Origin: Pseudomonas aestuarii
Lineage (GTDB): Bacteria > Pseudomonadota > Gammaproteobacteria > Pseudomonadales > Pseudomonadaceae
NCBI RefSeq assembly: GCF_027988105.1
Contig: NZ_JAQJZJ010000012.1
Coordinates: 105,423-169,422 of the forward strand
Length of the DNA: 64,000 nucleotides
Reading direction: 5' to 3'
Part shown: positions 1 to 9,092 of the stretch, piece by piece
Position numbering within the stretch: the first letter of the stretch is position 1
How the letters are laid out: every line of letters starts with the position of its first letter
Position numbers and translations under genes: made by a program
Notes under the pieces: generated by a model
What the model saw: only the letters and a program-made list of their open reading frames with translations
Database searches by the model: none
Told to the model about the DNA's origin: nothing

Positions 1-380
1 ACCTGCAGGGCGGTATCCAGGGGCCGGAGGATCTGCGCCGCGCCCATGTGGCGACTATCGACAAGACCGTCAGTGCGCGCTACCTGGACAGCCAGCGAAT
101 TCGCCGCAGCGATTACGCCGGCCTGCTCGAGGCGATGCGCGCGGTGCAGCAGGGCGAGGCCGATGCCGTGGTCTATGACCAGCCGATCATGCAGTACCGC
201 AACGGTGAGCTGGGCGGCGGCGGCCTGCGCCTGCTGCCCGGGACCTTCGAGAACCAGTCCTACGCCTTCGCCCTGGCCGACGGCAGCCCCTACCGCGAAC
301 GGATCAACCTGGAATTGCTGCGGATGACGAGCGGCGATGACTGGCGCAAGCTATTGCAGCTTTACCTGGGAGCGCCCTGA
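1..380 (+). CDS. Periplasmic solute-binding protein, C-terminal part (5' end outside window)
   Basis: The frame is open from the first bases of the window (first full codon at base 3), so the start lies upstream. The visible 125 or so residues read like the second lobe of a family 3 (amino-acid type) periplasmic binding protein: a GPEDLRRAHVATIDKTV segment, a stretch where a variable loop leads into GEADAVVYDQPIMQY (the typical hinge-return strand), then a segment like SYAFALADGSPYRERINLEL and a short terminal helix. Such proteins bind amino acids or similar small solutes for an ABC importer or sensor. The substrate cannot be read. The next gene is convergent, so this is the end of its operon. 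Confidence 0.75.
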   Translation, partial: LQGGIQGPEDLRRAHVATIDKTVSARYLDSQRIRRSDYAGLLEAMRAVQQGEADAVVYDQPIMQYRNGELGGGGLRLLPGTFENQSYAFALADGSPYRERINLELLRMTSGDDWRKLLQLYLGAP

Positions 381-463
381 GGCGCTGCTCCGGCCCCGGT
401 CACGCCGCGCAGGGCATGCAGTCCGACCGGCCGTCGCTCCTGGCAGCCGCTGTGCGCTTGGGC

Positions 464-1837
464 TTAGGCCGCGGTAAGCGTCGTGCTCAGTCGGTCGAGC
501 AGTTCCTCGCGCTCCGCCTGTTGCAGGCGCGCGCCAGGGTTGAGCGAGGACCATTCGGGGTGGGCGCGGGCCTTGTGCAGGGCGTCGGGCAGTTTGCCCT
601 GGCGCCATAGCGCTTCCTGCGGTGCGACCAGCTGGATGGCCTGCACCGCCGCGTGGCCGCGGGCTTCCAGGGTTTGCAGCAACAGTTGCTGGCGCAGGGC
701 GAGCAGGCGCAACACGGCATCGTCCACCGTCAGCTCGCGCTGGCCCTTGAGCTTGCCTTTCAGGCGGGCGCCATAGCCGCGCAGGGTTTGCGCGCTGCCG
801 CCGATCAGGGCGCCGAGGGCGGCCGCGGCGCCGAGGGTGACGCCGCCGACCAGCAGGTCGATGCCGACTCCGGTGGCGGCGCCGGCGGCCATGCCGCCGC
901 CGACCTTGACCCCGAGCTGCTTGAGGGTTTCCGGGTTGAACAGGTCGTCGCCCCAGCGGCCGTCGAGCAAGGGCACGGCTTCGGCCTTGGCGTCATCCTG
1001 ACGGAAGGCATACAGCCGCAGCAGCGCTTCGACGCAACGCTGTTCGCGCTGGCGGATGGTTTCGCGCAGTTCGCGGATCGCGCCCTGTTCCAGGCTTGGC
1101 TGGGCCGCCACGCTGCGGCGGCAGGCGGCGCAGTCGAGCAGCAGTTCGGCGATCAGCCGGGTGCCGTTGTGGCGGCGGGCCTGGCGCTGCACTTCATGGT
1201 CGTCGATCAGCCGTTGCAGCTGCGGCCGGGCCTTTTCCTGCAGCAGGGCCAGGCTCTCGTAGAGCCGGCGTTCGCCATCCAGCGGCGGCGCCACGCTGTC
1301 GAAGGCGACCCGCGCATGCAGGCCGAGACGGGCCAGGGCCTGGTACCAGTCGTCTTCGCGGTGCTGGTGGCCGGCGACGAAGTTCAGCACCGGCAGCAAG
1401 GGCCGGCCGCACATGGCGAGGATCGCCAGTTCGTCGCGGTACTTGGCCAGCACCGGCTCGCGGGCATCGATCACGTAGAGGCCGGCGTCCGAGGCGAGCA
1501 ACTGGCGCAGCACCTTGGCCTCCTGCTCGAAGCGCTGGCGCGCCTCGCTGCTGTCGAGAAAACGGGCCAGGCGGGAAGGGCCGTCCAGGCGTTCGCCGGG
1601 ACGCTCCTGACGTTCCAGGTAGTCGAGCAGGGCGATGGCGTCTTCCAGGCCGGGGGTGTCGTACAGCTCCAGCAGGGCCTGGCCGTCCACCGACAGGCGG
1701 ACACCTTCAACATGGCGGGTGGTGCTGGCACGCGGAGATACTTCGCCGAAGCCGACGTCGCGGGTCAGGGTGCGCAGCAGCGAGGTCTTGCCGACGTTGG
1801 TGTGACCGACTACGGCCAGTTTGAGCGGATGCTTCAT
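464..1837 (-). CDS. GTPase with C-terminal DUF3482 region
   Basis: This is a 457-residue Era/TrmE-like small GTPase fused to a DUF3482-type C-terminus. The G1 loop GHTNVGKTS is at residues 11-19 and the G3 motif DTPG at 60-63. The C-terminal part holds a glycine-rich hydrophobic stretch (around residues 310-355, repeated small residues such as GGGMAAGAATGVGIDLLVGG) that looks like a glycine zipper and could insert in or associate with the membrane. It lies 126 bp downstream of a DUF2868 membrane protein gene on the same strand; the two families are commonly paired in Pseudomonas, so a membrane-associated two-component machine is likely. The cellular role is unknown. Confidence 0.85.
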   Translation of the reverse strand: MKHPLKLAVVGHTNVGKTSLLRTLTRDVGFGEVSPRASTTRHVEGVRLSVDGQALLELYDTPGLEDAIALLDYLERQERPGERLDGPSRLARFLDSSEARQRFEQEAKVLRQLLASDAGLYVIDAREPVLAKYRDELAILAMCGRPLLPVLNFVAGHQHREDDWYQALARLGLHARVAFDSVAPPLDGERRLYESLALLQEKARPQLQRLIDDHEVQRQARRHNGTRLIAELLLDCAACRRSVAAQPSLEQGAIRELRETIRQREQRCVEALLRLYAFRQDDAKAEAVPLLDGRWGDDLFNPETLKQLGVKVGGGMAAGAATGVGIDLLVGGVTLGAAAALGALIGGSAQTLRGYGARLKGKLKGQRELTVDDAVLRLLALRQQLLLQTLEARGHAAVQAIQLVAPQEALWRQGKLPDALHKARAHPEWSSLNPGARLQQAEREELLDRLSTTLTAA

Positions 1838-1963
1838 CGTTGGCTCCCTAGCGTGGCTGGCGCGTTACCCATCCACCGAACAGGATGCTGGATGCACGGG
1901 GCGATATAGGCCCCACGCAATTCTCGCCGTCTGAACTGCAGCCGAGCTGCGCGGCACTCGAGG

Positions 1964-3358
1964 TCAGTCATGGCCCGTCTCAAGCCAGTGCAGCGGGGCA
2001 CTGTCACTGTGCGCCAGCTGCAGCTGTTCCAGGGCTTGGTGCCAATCGTCCAGGCGAGCGCTGTCGAGGGCTTCGCCCGGTGGTGGCGGTAATAACCAGA
2101 TGCGTGTGGCGCCGGCACTGCGGGCCAGTTCGGCGAGTAGCGCCAGGCTGCCACGATCCGGCGAGCGCTGCGGATCGCAGGCGATGGCCAGGCGCGCCGG
2201 TGGAAAGCGACTGAGTTGTTCGAGCAGGTGCTGGCGCTGCTCGCGGTTGTCGACCACCCCGGCATTGGCGATGCTCTTGGGCAGCGCTGGAGGCCACGTG
2301 CGCTGACTGTCCAGCTCGATGGCGACCAGCAGCGCGCCCTGGCTCTGCAAGGGGCCGGTGCCGGCTGGCGGCTGATGCAGCTGCGCTGGCGCCGCATCGC
2401 TGATGCCCAGGCGTTCGCTGCTCGGCTGCAGGCGCTCACGCAGCAGGCCGTAGCCAGGCAACTCGGTATCCAGCTGCAAGGCCGCGCATCCCCGACGCCA
2501 GCGCCACAGGCACAGCAAGGCCAGCAGCAGGCGCGGCAGCAGGCCATAGACCAGCAGCACGCCGACCAGCCAGCCGGCCCAGCTGTGGCGTGCGCTTTCA
2601 CTAAGCAGGGCGCTGTCGCCGCTGGCGCGGATCAGCTCGGCATCCGGCAGGGCGAAACCGAGCAGCGCCGGCAGTGTGCCGATGGCCTGGGTCAGGCCGA
2701 TAAAAGTTTCGCCGCCAAGAATGGTGCTTTCCCAGACGAAACCATAGCGGCGGGTGGAGAGCAGGAGTAGCAGCGTCGCCAGGGTCGCGAGCGAGGCCAG
2801 CAGCCACAAGCCATGCACCAGCACACCCAGGCCCCAGCGACTCAGGCGTTGGCGCTGTAACAGCACCAGCAGCGCCGGCGCCAGTTGCGCGGCGCTGGCG
2901 TCACGCGCGAGTTTTTCGCTGAGCCACAGCCACGACCGGCCCAGCGCGCCGGCGTTGTCCCGGCTCAGCAGCAGGCCGAGGATCCAGCCGAGCAGCATCA
3001 GTAGGTTGAGGCCCAGCAGGCTGCCCAGGGCCCAGAACACGTTGACTGGGCGCTGGCCATCACCCAGGGCCGCGCCCGCCAGGCCGATGCCGCTGAGCAG
3101 GGCCAGCAGCAACAAGGCGGCCAGCGCCAATTGCGCACCCTGTAGCCAGTGGTGCAGTGCCTGCACCTGGCCGTCGCGCTGGGCGAGGAACAAGGCGCGG
3201 GCCTGGATACGCTGGGCCAAGGTGCCGCCATCCGCTCGGGCGCGGCGGTTGGCCTCGCTGTCTTCCAGCGGACCGGCGTGCTCTTCGCGCAGGCGCATGG
3301 TTTCGCTTAGCCAGAGACGATGCAGGCGGTTGAGCACGGGTTTCTCGATTGGCCTCAC
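1964..3358 (-). CDS. DUF2868 domain-containing membrane protein
   Basis: A 464-residue protein with an N-terminal cytoplasmic segment rich in Arg and Glu, then about four hydrophobic segments (roughly residues 75-100, 105-130, 180-205 and 260-290), then a long soluble C-terminal domain (about 300-464). This is the pattern of the DUF2868 family. It is the upstream gene of a pair with the DUF3482 GTPase. A divergent diguanylate cyclase gene starts 178 bp upstream, so the promoter must lie in 3359-3536. Function is not established; the pairing with a GTPase suggests membrane stress or membrane remodelling, which is inference only. Confidence 0.8.
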   Translation of the reverse strand: MRPIEKPVLNRLHRLWLSETMRLREEHAGPLEDSEANRRARADGGTLAQRIQARALFLAQRDGQVQALHHWLQGAQLALAALLLLALLSGIGLAGAALGDGQRPVNVFWALGSLLGLNLLMLLGWILGLLLSRDNAGALGRSWLWLSEKLARDASAAQLAPALLVLLQRQRLSRWGLGVLVHGLWLLASLATLATLLLLLSTRRYGFVWESTILGGETFIGLTQAIGTLPALLGFALPDAELIRASGDSALLSESARHSWAGWLVGVLLVYGLLPRLLLALLCLWRWRRGCAALQLDTELPGYGLLRERLQPSSERLGISDAAPAQLHQPPAGTGPLQSQGALLVAIELDSQRTWPPALPKSIANAGVVDNREQRQHLLEQLSRFPPARLAIACDPQRSPDRGSLALLAELARSAGATRIWLLPPPPGEALDSARLDDWHQALEQLQLAHSDSAPLHWLETGHD

Positions 3359-3536
3359 ACGGCGTTCCCTTGGCGAGTGGAAAACAGAGGATAACCGCAG
3401 CGGCCTGCTGATGGCACGGCAGTAAGGGCGTGTACTCTTTTGTCAGTCCGGCTAGGCTGGTGGCCAGTCGCTGCGATTTCTGCCGAATCCAGTCGTATCG
3501 AGCGCCTGAGACCCAACAATAAAAGCGAGTGCCATC
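3359..3536. promoter_or_regulatory. Divergent promoter region, DUF2868 gene / diguanylate cyclase
   Basis: These 178 non-coding bases separate two divergently transcribed genes and must hold both promoters. An AT-richer stretch at about 3425-3445 precedes the rightward gene. No convincing -35/-10 pair or operator could be assigned by eye. Confidence 0.4.
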
Positions 3537-4769
3537 GTGAAATTACCGCACCTGGAGTGGGTCAATCAGGATTCTCCGTACCTGCGTCAGCATCAGCAGG
3601 GCTTTCGGGCACTTGGTTTTGACGGTGAACTGGAGCAGGCGTTCAAGCGCTATCACGCCAATGTGTTCCTTCGCCGCATGCGCTGGGCGTTGTTGGTGGC
3701 CATGTTGCTGGCGCTGCTGTTTGTGGTGCTGGATGCGATCGGCCTGCCGGACCCACTGCGTGGCTGGATACTCACCCTGCGTTTGGGGGTGATTCAGCCA
3801 ATGCTGCTCCTGGCCTGGCTGGCCACCTATCGGCGTGGACTGCGCGACCACCTGCAGCTGATCGGCGGTATCGTGGCGCTAGTCTGCGGGCTGGCGGTGG
3901 CGGGGATCATTGGCTTGGCCCGCTATCACGACTTTGCTCTGCCCTACGAGGGCATCATCCTGGTCACGGTGTTTTTCTATTTCCTTACGGGTCTACGTTT
4001 TACCACTGCCGTGCTATGCGGCTGGCTGACCTTTCTGGCGTATCTGGCCGTGGAGCTGAGCAGTGGCCTGGCGGGCGAACTGCTGCTGAGCAATGCCCTG
4101 TTTCTGGCCTTGGCCAATATTATCGGTTCGGTGGGCTGCTATTCCCTGGAATATGCCACGCGGCAGAACTTCCTCGCTCATGGCCTGTTGCAGGACCTTG
4201 CCGAGAAGGACTTCCTCACCGGGTTGCTTAATCGCCGCGCCTTCACCGAGCGTGCTGAGCGCAGCTGGCGTCAGGCTCAGCGGGAAAAGCAGGCTCTGGG
4301 TGTGGTGATGATGGATGTGGACTTCTTCAAGCGCTACAACGATCACTATGGGCATGCCGCGGGTGACGAGGCGTTGCGCCAGGTTGCTCGGGTGATCGGC
4401 GAGCATGCCCGGCGGCCGCTGGATTGTACGGCGCGCTACGGCGGTGAGGAGTTTGTGGGGCTCTGGTATGGCCTGGGTGAAGGCCAGCTGCTGGCGATCC
4501 TGCAGGATATCCGCAGCGCTGTCGAGGCGCTGGGTCTGAGCCATGCCTATTCGGATGCAGCCGGCGTGGTCACGCTCAGCATCGGCATGGCCTACCTCAC
4601 TCCACAACCTCATCAGAGCCTGAGCGATACCTTGCGTCTGGCGGATGTCGCGCTGTACCTGGCCAAGGAGCAGGGGCGTAACCGCGTGGTTGGCAAGCGC
4701 CAGGACAGTCAGGTGGATGGAGGGAAGGCTTCAATGATCGCAGCGGAGTCGGTATTCTCGCGCCTATGA
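3537..4769 (+). CDS. Membrane-bound diguanylate cyclase (GGDEF)
   Basis: A 410-residue enzyme predicted to make cyclic-di-GMP from two GTP at the inner membrane. Six hydrophobic segments fill about residues 40-215, followed by a GGDEF domain starting at KDFLTGLLNRRAF. The active-site motif is GGEEF at residues 302-306, and exactly five residues upstream lies RPLD, an intact RxxD inhibitory site, so product feedback is expected. The start is a GTG; the gene ends with its TGA overlapping the ATG of folA (ATGA), so the two are translationally coupled. The N-terminal sensor type was not identified beyond being a six-helix membrane module. Confidence 0.92.
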   Translation: MKLPHLEWVNQDSPYLRQHQQGFRALGFDGELEQAFKRYHANVFLRRMRWALLVAMLLALLFVVLDAIGLPDPLRGWILTLRLGVIQPMLLLAWLATYRRGLRDHLQLIGGIVALVCGLAVAGIIGLARYHDFALPYEGIILVTVFFYFLTGLRFTTAVLCGWLTFLAYLAVELSSGLAGELLLSNALFLALANIIGSVGCYSLEYATRQNFLAHGLLQDLAEKDFLTGLLNRRAFTERAERSWRQAQREKQALGVVMMDVDFFKRYNDHYGHAAGDEALRQVARVIGEHARRPLDCTARYGGEEFVGLWYGLGEGQLLAILQDIRSAVEALGLSHAYSDAAGVVTLSIGMAYLTPQPHQSLSDTLRLADVALYLAKEQGRNRVVGKRQDSQVDGGKASMIAAESVFSRL

Positions 4770-5278
4770 AAAACACTCTCCCCCTCTGCCTGATTGCCGC
4801 CCTCGCGCAAAACCGCGTGATTGGCCGCGACAACCAACTGCCCTGGCACCTGCCGGCGGACCTCAAGCACTTCAAGGCGCTGACCCTGGGCAAGCCAATC
4901 ATCATGGGTCGCAAGACCTGGGACTCGCTCGGCCGGCCCTTGCCGGGCCGGCTCAACCTGGTGATCAGTCGCCAGCCCGGCTTGCAGATCGAGGGCGCGG
5001 AAGTGTTCGCCTCGCTCGAGGCGGCCATCGTGCGTGCCGAGCAGTGGGCGCGCGAGCAGGGTGTCGACGAATTGATGCTGATCGGCGGCGCGCAACTCTA
5101 CGTGCAGGCGCTGCCATTGGCCGCGCGGCTGTACCTGACCCGGGTCGAGACAAGTCCCGAGGGCGATGCCTGGTTCCCCGAGTTCGACGCAGGCGCCTGG
5201 CAGCGCACGGCCGCCGAGACCTTTGCGCCTCTGGCGCAAGCGCCGGCCTACACCTTCGAGACCTGGGTCCGACGTTGA
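4766..5278 (+). CDS. folA: Dihydrofolate reductase
   Basis: A 170-residue cytoplasmic enzyme reducing dihydrofolate to tetrahydrofolate with NADPH; it is the trimethoprim target. The family signature is complete: VIGRDNQLPWHLPADLKHF with the catalytic acid D32, the NADPH loop segment IIMGRKTWDSLGRPLPGR, and the IGGAQLY motif near residue 110. Its ATG overlaps the stop of the upstream diguanylate cyclase gene by the ATGA arrangement, an uncommon coupling of a housekeeping enzyme to a signalling gene. An imperfect terminator-like hairpin follows at 5292-5313. Confidence 0.98.
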   Translation: MKNTLPLCLIAALAQNRVIGRDNQLPWHLPADLKHFKALTLGKPIIMGRKTWDSLGRPLPGRLNLVISRQPGLQIEGAEVFASLEAAIVRAEQWAREQGVDELMLIGGAQLYVQALPLAARLYLTRVETSPEGDAWFPEFDAGAWQRTAAETFAPLAQAPAYTFETWVRR

Positions 5279-5291
5279 GCGGTTCGGGCAA

Positions 5292-5313
5292 CGGCGCCTG
5301 AATTGAGGCGCCG
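5292..5313 (+). terminator. Hairpin downstream of folA, possible weak terminator
   Basis: Perfect 8-bp stem CGGCGCCT / AGGCGCCG (5292-5299 and 5306-5313) with a six-base loop, starting 14 bp after the folA stop. The T-rich run (CCGTTTTCTT) begins only about 8 bases later, so termination efficiency is uncertain. Confidence 0.45.
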
Positions 5314-5406
5314 CACTCTGCCGTTTTCTTGACCCCAGCCAATTCGGGGTGACCGCGACAGGGCTATGCTTGGCCCTTCTGCAGCAGCAATCACAGGTCC
5401 TACAGC

Positions 5407-6054
5407 ATGCGTGGAGTCGACTCCGACAGCCCTCAGGCGGATGCCATCGCCGCGATTTTCATGCGCCACCCTCTGTGGGAGGATGCCCTGGCCCTGCTGA
5501 TGGGCACCATGATGGTCGCGCTGGGTATCGCCTTGTATGGCCATGCGGGGCTGCTGACCGGCGGTACCGTGGGTATCGCCTTCCTGCTCAAGTACCTGCT
5601 CGGCTGGTCATTCGGCTGGTCGTTCTTCCTGATCAACCTGCCGTTTTATGTCCTGGCCATCTGGCAGATGGGCTGGCAGTTTACCTTGCGCACCTTCTGC
5701 GCGGTCGGCCTGGTGTCGCTGCTGGCCGAACTGACCCCGCAGTGGATCGGCTTCGCCCAGCTCAATGTCGTCTATGCAGCCTTGTTCGGTGGGTTCGCCA
5801 TGGGCCTGGGGCTGTTGATGTTGTTCCGTCACCGCGCCAGCCTGGGTGGGGTGAATATCCTCGCGCTGTTCTTGCAGGAGCGCTTCGGCCTGCGCGCCGG
5901 CAAGATCCAGATGGCCATCGACGTGACTATCGTGCTGGCGGCGGTGTTCATCGTGCCGCTGGACAAGGTCGCCCTGTCGATCCTCGGCGCGGTGGCGCTG
6001 AACATGGTGCTGGCGATCAATCACCGCGCCGGGCGTTACATGGGCGTGAGTTAG
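5407..6054 (+). CDS. YitT family membrane protein
   Basis: A 215-residue integral membrane protein of the YitT/DUF161 family. About five to six hydrophobic segments are visible, beginning with the characteristic ALALLMGTMMVALGIALYGH and a glycine-rich LLTGGTVGIAFLL segment. Family members are membrane proteins of unknown transport function. It stands alone between folA and the convergent ilvD, with a shared bidirectional terminator after its stop. Confidence 0.88.
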   Translation: MRGVDSDSPQADAIAAIFMRHPLWEDALALLMGTMMVALGIALYGHAGLLTGGTVGIAFLLKYLLGWSFGWSFFLINLPFYVLAIWQMGWQFTLRTFCAVGLVSLLAELTPQWIGFAQLNVVYAALFGGFAMGLGLLMLFRHRASLGGVNILALFLQERFGLRAGKIQMAIDVTIVLAAVFIVPLDKVALSILGAVALNMVLAINHRAGRYMGVS

Positions 6055-6067
6055 GGCCTGAAAACAA

Positions 6068-6090
6068 AAGCCCGGCACTAGGCCGGGCTT
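6068..6090. terminator. Bidirectional terminator between the YitT gene and ilvD
   Basis: Perfect 9-bp stem AAGCCCGGC / GCCGGGCTT (6068-6076 and 6082-6090) with loop ACTAG. A run of A precedes the left arm, giving a U-tract for the leftward ilvD transcript, and CTT follows the right arm for the rightward transcript. It sits exactly between two convergent stops. Confidence 0.88.
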
Positions 6091-6108
6091 CTGGGTGTGC
6101 GTAACGAC

Positions 6109-7956
6109 TTACGGCACCAGTTTGTCCAGCAGCGCCTTGTCGCGTACCGCGCCCTTGTCGGCGCTGGTGGCGAGCAGGGCGTAGGCCTTGAGCGCGGTGG
6201 TCACCTTGCGCGGACGCACTTCGACCGGCTTCCAGCCCTTCTGGTCCTGCTCCACCCGGCGTGCAGCCAGCTCGTCATCGCTGACCAGCAGGTTGATCGA
6301 GCGCTCGTGGATGTTGATCAGGATCTTGTCACCCTGGCGCACCAGGCCGATGGCACCGCCGGCGGCGGCTTCCGGCGAGGCGTGGCCGATCGACAGACCC
6401 GAGGTGCCGCCGGAGAAGCGCCCGTCGGTGAGCAGGGCGCAGTCCTTGCCCAGGCCCTTGGACTTCAGGTACGAGGTCGGGTAGAGCATTTCCTGCATGC
6501 CCGGGCCACCTTTCGGGCCCTCGTAGCGGATGATGACGATATCGCCGGCCTGCACTTCGTCGTTGAGGATGCCGCGCACCGCGCTGTCCTGGCTTTCGAA
6601 GATCTTCGCGCTGCCTTCGAACACCAGAATCGACTCGTCGACCCCGGCGGTCTTCACCACGCAGCCGTCGACGGCGATGTTGCCGTAGAGCACCGCGAGG
6701 CCGCCTTCCTGGGAATACGCATGCTCGACGCTGCGGATGCAGCCGTTCTCGCGGTCGTCGTCGACCGTGTCCCAGCGGGTGCTCTGGCTGAACGCGGTCT
6801 GCGTCGGGATGCCGGCTGGACCTGCGCGGAAGAAGGTGTGCACGGCTTCATCGTCAGTCTGGGTAATGTCCCATTTGGCGATGGCCTCGGCCATGGTGGC
6901 GCTGTGTACGGTCGGCAGGTCGGTGTGCAGCAGACCGCCGCGAGCCAGTGAACCGAGGATGCTGAAGATGCCGCCGGCGCGGTGCACGTCTTCCATGTGG
7001 TACTTCTGGATGTTCGGCGCGACTTTGCACAGCTGCGGTACTTTGCGCGACAGGCGGTCAATATCGCGCAGGTCGAAATCGACTTCGCCTTCCTGGGCGG
7101 CAGCCAGCAGGTGGAGGATGGTATTGGTCGAGCCACCCATGGCGATGTCCAGGGTCATGGCGTTTTCGAACGCCTTGAAGTTGGCGACGTTGCGCGGCAG
7201 CACCGAGTCGTCGTTGTCCTGGTAATAGCGCTTGCACAGTTCCACTGCGGTCCGTCCGGCCTGCAGGAACAGCTGTTCGCGGTCGCTGTGGGTGGCCAGG
7301 GTGGAACCGTTGCCCGGCAGCGCCAGACCCAAGGCTTCCATCAGGCAGTTCATCGAGTTGGCCGTGAACATGCCGGAGCAGCTGCCGCAGGTCGGGCAGG
7401 CGCTGCGCTCGTATTCGGCGACCTTCTCGTCGCTGGCCGAGTCGTCGGCGGCGATCACCATGGCATCGACCAGGTCCAGGCCGTGGCTGGCCAGTTTGGT
7501 CTTGCCGGCTTCCATCGGCCCGCCGGAGACGAAGATCACCGGGATATTCAGGCGCAGCGAGGCCAGCAGCATGCCGGGGGTGATCTTGTCGCAGTTGCTG
7601 ATGCAGACGATGGCATCGGCGCAGTGGGCGTTGACCATGTACTCGACCGAGTCGGCGATGATCTCGCGGCTCGGCAGCGAATAGAGCATGCCGTCGTGGC
7701 CCATGGCGATGCCGTCGTCCACGGCGATGGTGTTGAATTCCTTGGCCACGCCGCCGGCGCGTTCGATCTCGCGGGCGACCAGTTGGCCCATGTCCTTCAG
7801 GTGCACGTGGCCGGGCACGAACTGGGTGAAGGAGTTGGCGATGGCGATGATCGGCTTCTTGAAGTCCTCGTCCTTCATCCCGGTAGCACGCCAGAGGGCG
7901 CGGGCGCCGGCCATGTTGCGGCCGTGGGTGGAGGTTTTCGAGCGGTAATCAGGCAT
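6109..7956 (-). CDS. ilvD: Dihydroxy-acid dehydratase
   Basis: A 615-residue Fe-S enzyme that dehydrates 2,3-dihydroxy acids in isoleucine and valine synthesis. Visible ligands and motifs include D80/D81 (TIAVDDGIAMGH), ISNCDKITPGM with C122, and CGSCSGMFTANSMN with C193. The residues before HVHL are VPG rather than a Cys-containing motif, as in the E. coli type that carries an oxygen-sensitive [4Fe-4S] cluster. Full family length. AGGA lies upstream of the ATG. It is transcribed alone, converging on the YitT gene. Confidence 0.98.
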   Translation of the reverse strand: MPDYRSKTSTHGRNMAGARALWRATGMKDEDFKKPIIAIANSFTQFVPGHVHLKDMGQLVAREIERAGGVAKEFNTIAVDDGIAMGHDGMLYSLPSREIIADSVEYMVNAHCADAIVCISNCDKITPGMLLASLRLNIPVIFVSGGPMEAGKTKLASHGLDLVDAMVIAADDSASDEKVAEYERSACPTCGSCSGMFTANSMNCLMEALGLALPGNGSTLATHSDREQLFLQAGRTAVELCKRYYQDNDDSVLPRNVANFKAFENAMTLDIAMGGSTNTILHLLAAAQEGEVDFDLRDIDRLSRKVPQLCKVAPNIQKYHMEDVHRAGGIFSILGSLARGGLLHTDLPTVHSATMAEAIAKWDITQTDDEAVHTFFRAGPAGIPTQTAFSQSTRWDTVDDDRENGCIRSVEHAYSQEGGLAVLYGNIAVDGCVVKTAGVDESILVFEGSAKIFESQDSAVRGILNDEVQAGDIVIIRYEGPKGGPGMQEMLYPTSYLKSKGLGKDCALLTDGRFSGGTSGLSIGHASPEAAAGGAIGLVRQGDKILINIHERSINLLVSDDELAARRVEQDQKGWKPVEVRPRKVTTALKAYALLATSADKGAVRDKALLDKLVP

Positions 7957-8230
7957 GGCGATAAGTCCTGCAAAGGCTAGTCAGGTCATGAGCTCAACGG
8001 CAGTCGCTTGGGCACGGACACCGTGCGGGCAGCGGGCTGTAGATGTGTCTGTGACGCGTATGTTGAGCCGGCTTCAGGCCCAAGGCAAACGGAAGTGACC
8101 ATTTGCCGGGCTGGGGCGGAGGCTGGCGCGGGGTCGGCGCCGGCTCGGCTGGGCTCAAGAATCCGCCTGGGGTGGGCAGGAGAAGGGTGATTCTAAGCCC
8201 AGGCGGTGTGGCGGCGAAAGCACGAAGCGC
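7957..8230. other. Non-coding region upstream of ilvD
   Basis: This 274-bp gap holds the ilvD promoter (leftward) and the 3' flank of the ABC importer operon, which also runs leftward and ends at 8231. No branched-chain leader peptide, attenuator or strong terminator hairpin was found by eye. Confidence 0.3.
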
Positions 8231-9085
8231 TTAGTTGATCAACTCGACGCCCCGCAGACGCTCGGCGCGGCGGCGCAACAGCTCGATGGTTACCAGCAGG
8301 GCGATGGATACCAGGATCAGCAGGGTGGCGATGGCCAGGATGCTCGGGTTGATCTGCTCGCGCAGGCCCGAGAACATTTGCCGGGGAATGGTGCGTTGCT
8401 GCGGCCCGGCCATGAACAGGATGACCACCACTTCGTCGAACGAGGTGATGAAGGCGAACAGCGCCCCGCTGATCACCCCAGGGCGGATCAGCGGCATGAT
8501 GATGTCGAAAAACACCCGCAACGGCCTGGCGCCGAGATTGATCGCGGCGCGCGCCAGGGAGTAGTCGAAACCGGTCAGGGTGGCGGTCACGGTGATGATC
8601 ACGAAGGGCGTGCCCAGCGCCGCGTGGGCCAGGATCACGCCCAGATAGGTGCCGGCCAGACCCAGGTCGGAATAGAAGAAGAACATCCCGGCAGCCGTGA
8701 TGATCAGGGGCACGATCATCGGCGACAGCAGCAGGGCGGTGATGAGACGCCGATAGGGCATGTCGTCTCGGGCCAGGCCAACGGCGGCGCAGGTGCCGAA
8801 TACGGTGGCGAGTACGGTGGCGCAGGTGCCGATCAGGAAGCTGTTCTGGATCGCCAGGATCCATTTCGGATCATTGAAGATTTCCCGGTACCAGCGTAGC
8901 GAATAGGCTTCCGGCTGCAGGGTGAGCATGCCTTCGGTAAAACTGAAGAACGGCTCGACATTGAATGACAGCGGAATGATCACCACGATCGGCATGATCA
9001 GGAACAACAGCACCAGCCAGGAGCTGGTTTTCAAGAGCCAGGCGCCGAGGTGGTGCCAGAAGCCGAAGTAGCTGGGGATTTTCAT
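8231..9085 (-). CDS. ABC transporter permease, PotC/PotI type
   Basis: A 284-residue inner-membrane permease of the spermidine/putrescine class. Six hydrophobic segments are visible, and the EAA coupling loop lies near residue 185 (SLARAAINLGARPLRVF), matching the family consensus for contact with the ATPase. It is the last gene of a four-gene importer operon and starts 7 bp after the stop of the first permease. Substrate class (polyamine, GABA or a related amine) is inferred from family only. Confidence 0.92.
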   Translation of the reverse strand: MKIPSYFGFWHHLGAWLLKTSSWLVLLFLIMPIVVIIPLSFNVEPFFSFTEGMLTLQPEAYSLRWYREIFNDPKWILAIQNSFLIGTCATVLATVFGTCAAVGLARDDMPYRRLITALLLSPMIVPLIITAAGMFFFYSDLGLAGTYLGVILAHAALGTPFVIITVTATLTGFDYSLARAAINLGARPLRVFFDIIMPLIRPGVISGALFAFITSFDEVVVILFMAGPQQRTIPRQMFSGLREQINPSILAIATLLILVSIALLVTIELLRRRAERLRGVELIN

Positions 9086-9092
9086 CGTCTGC

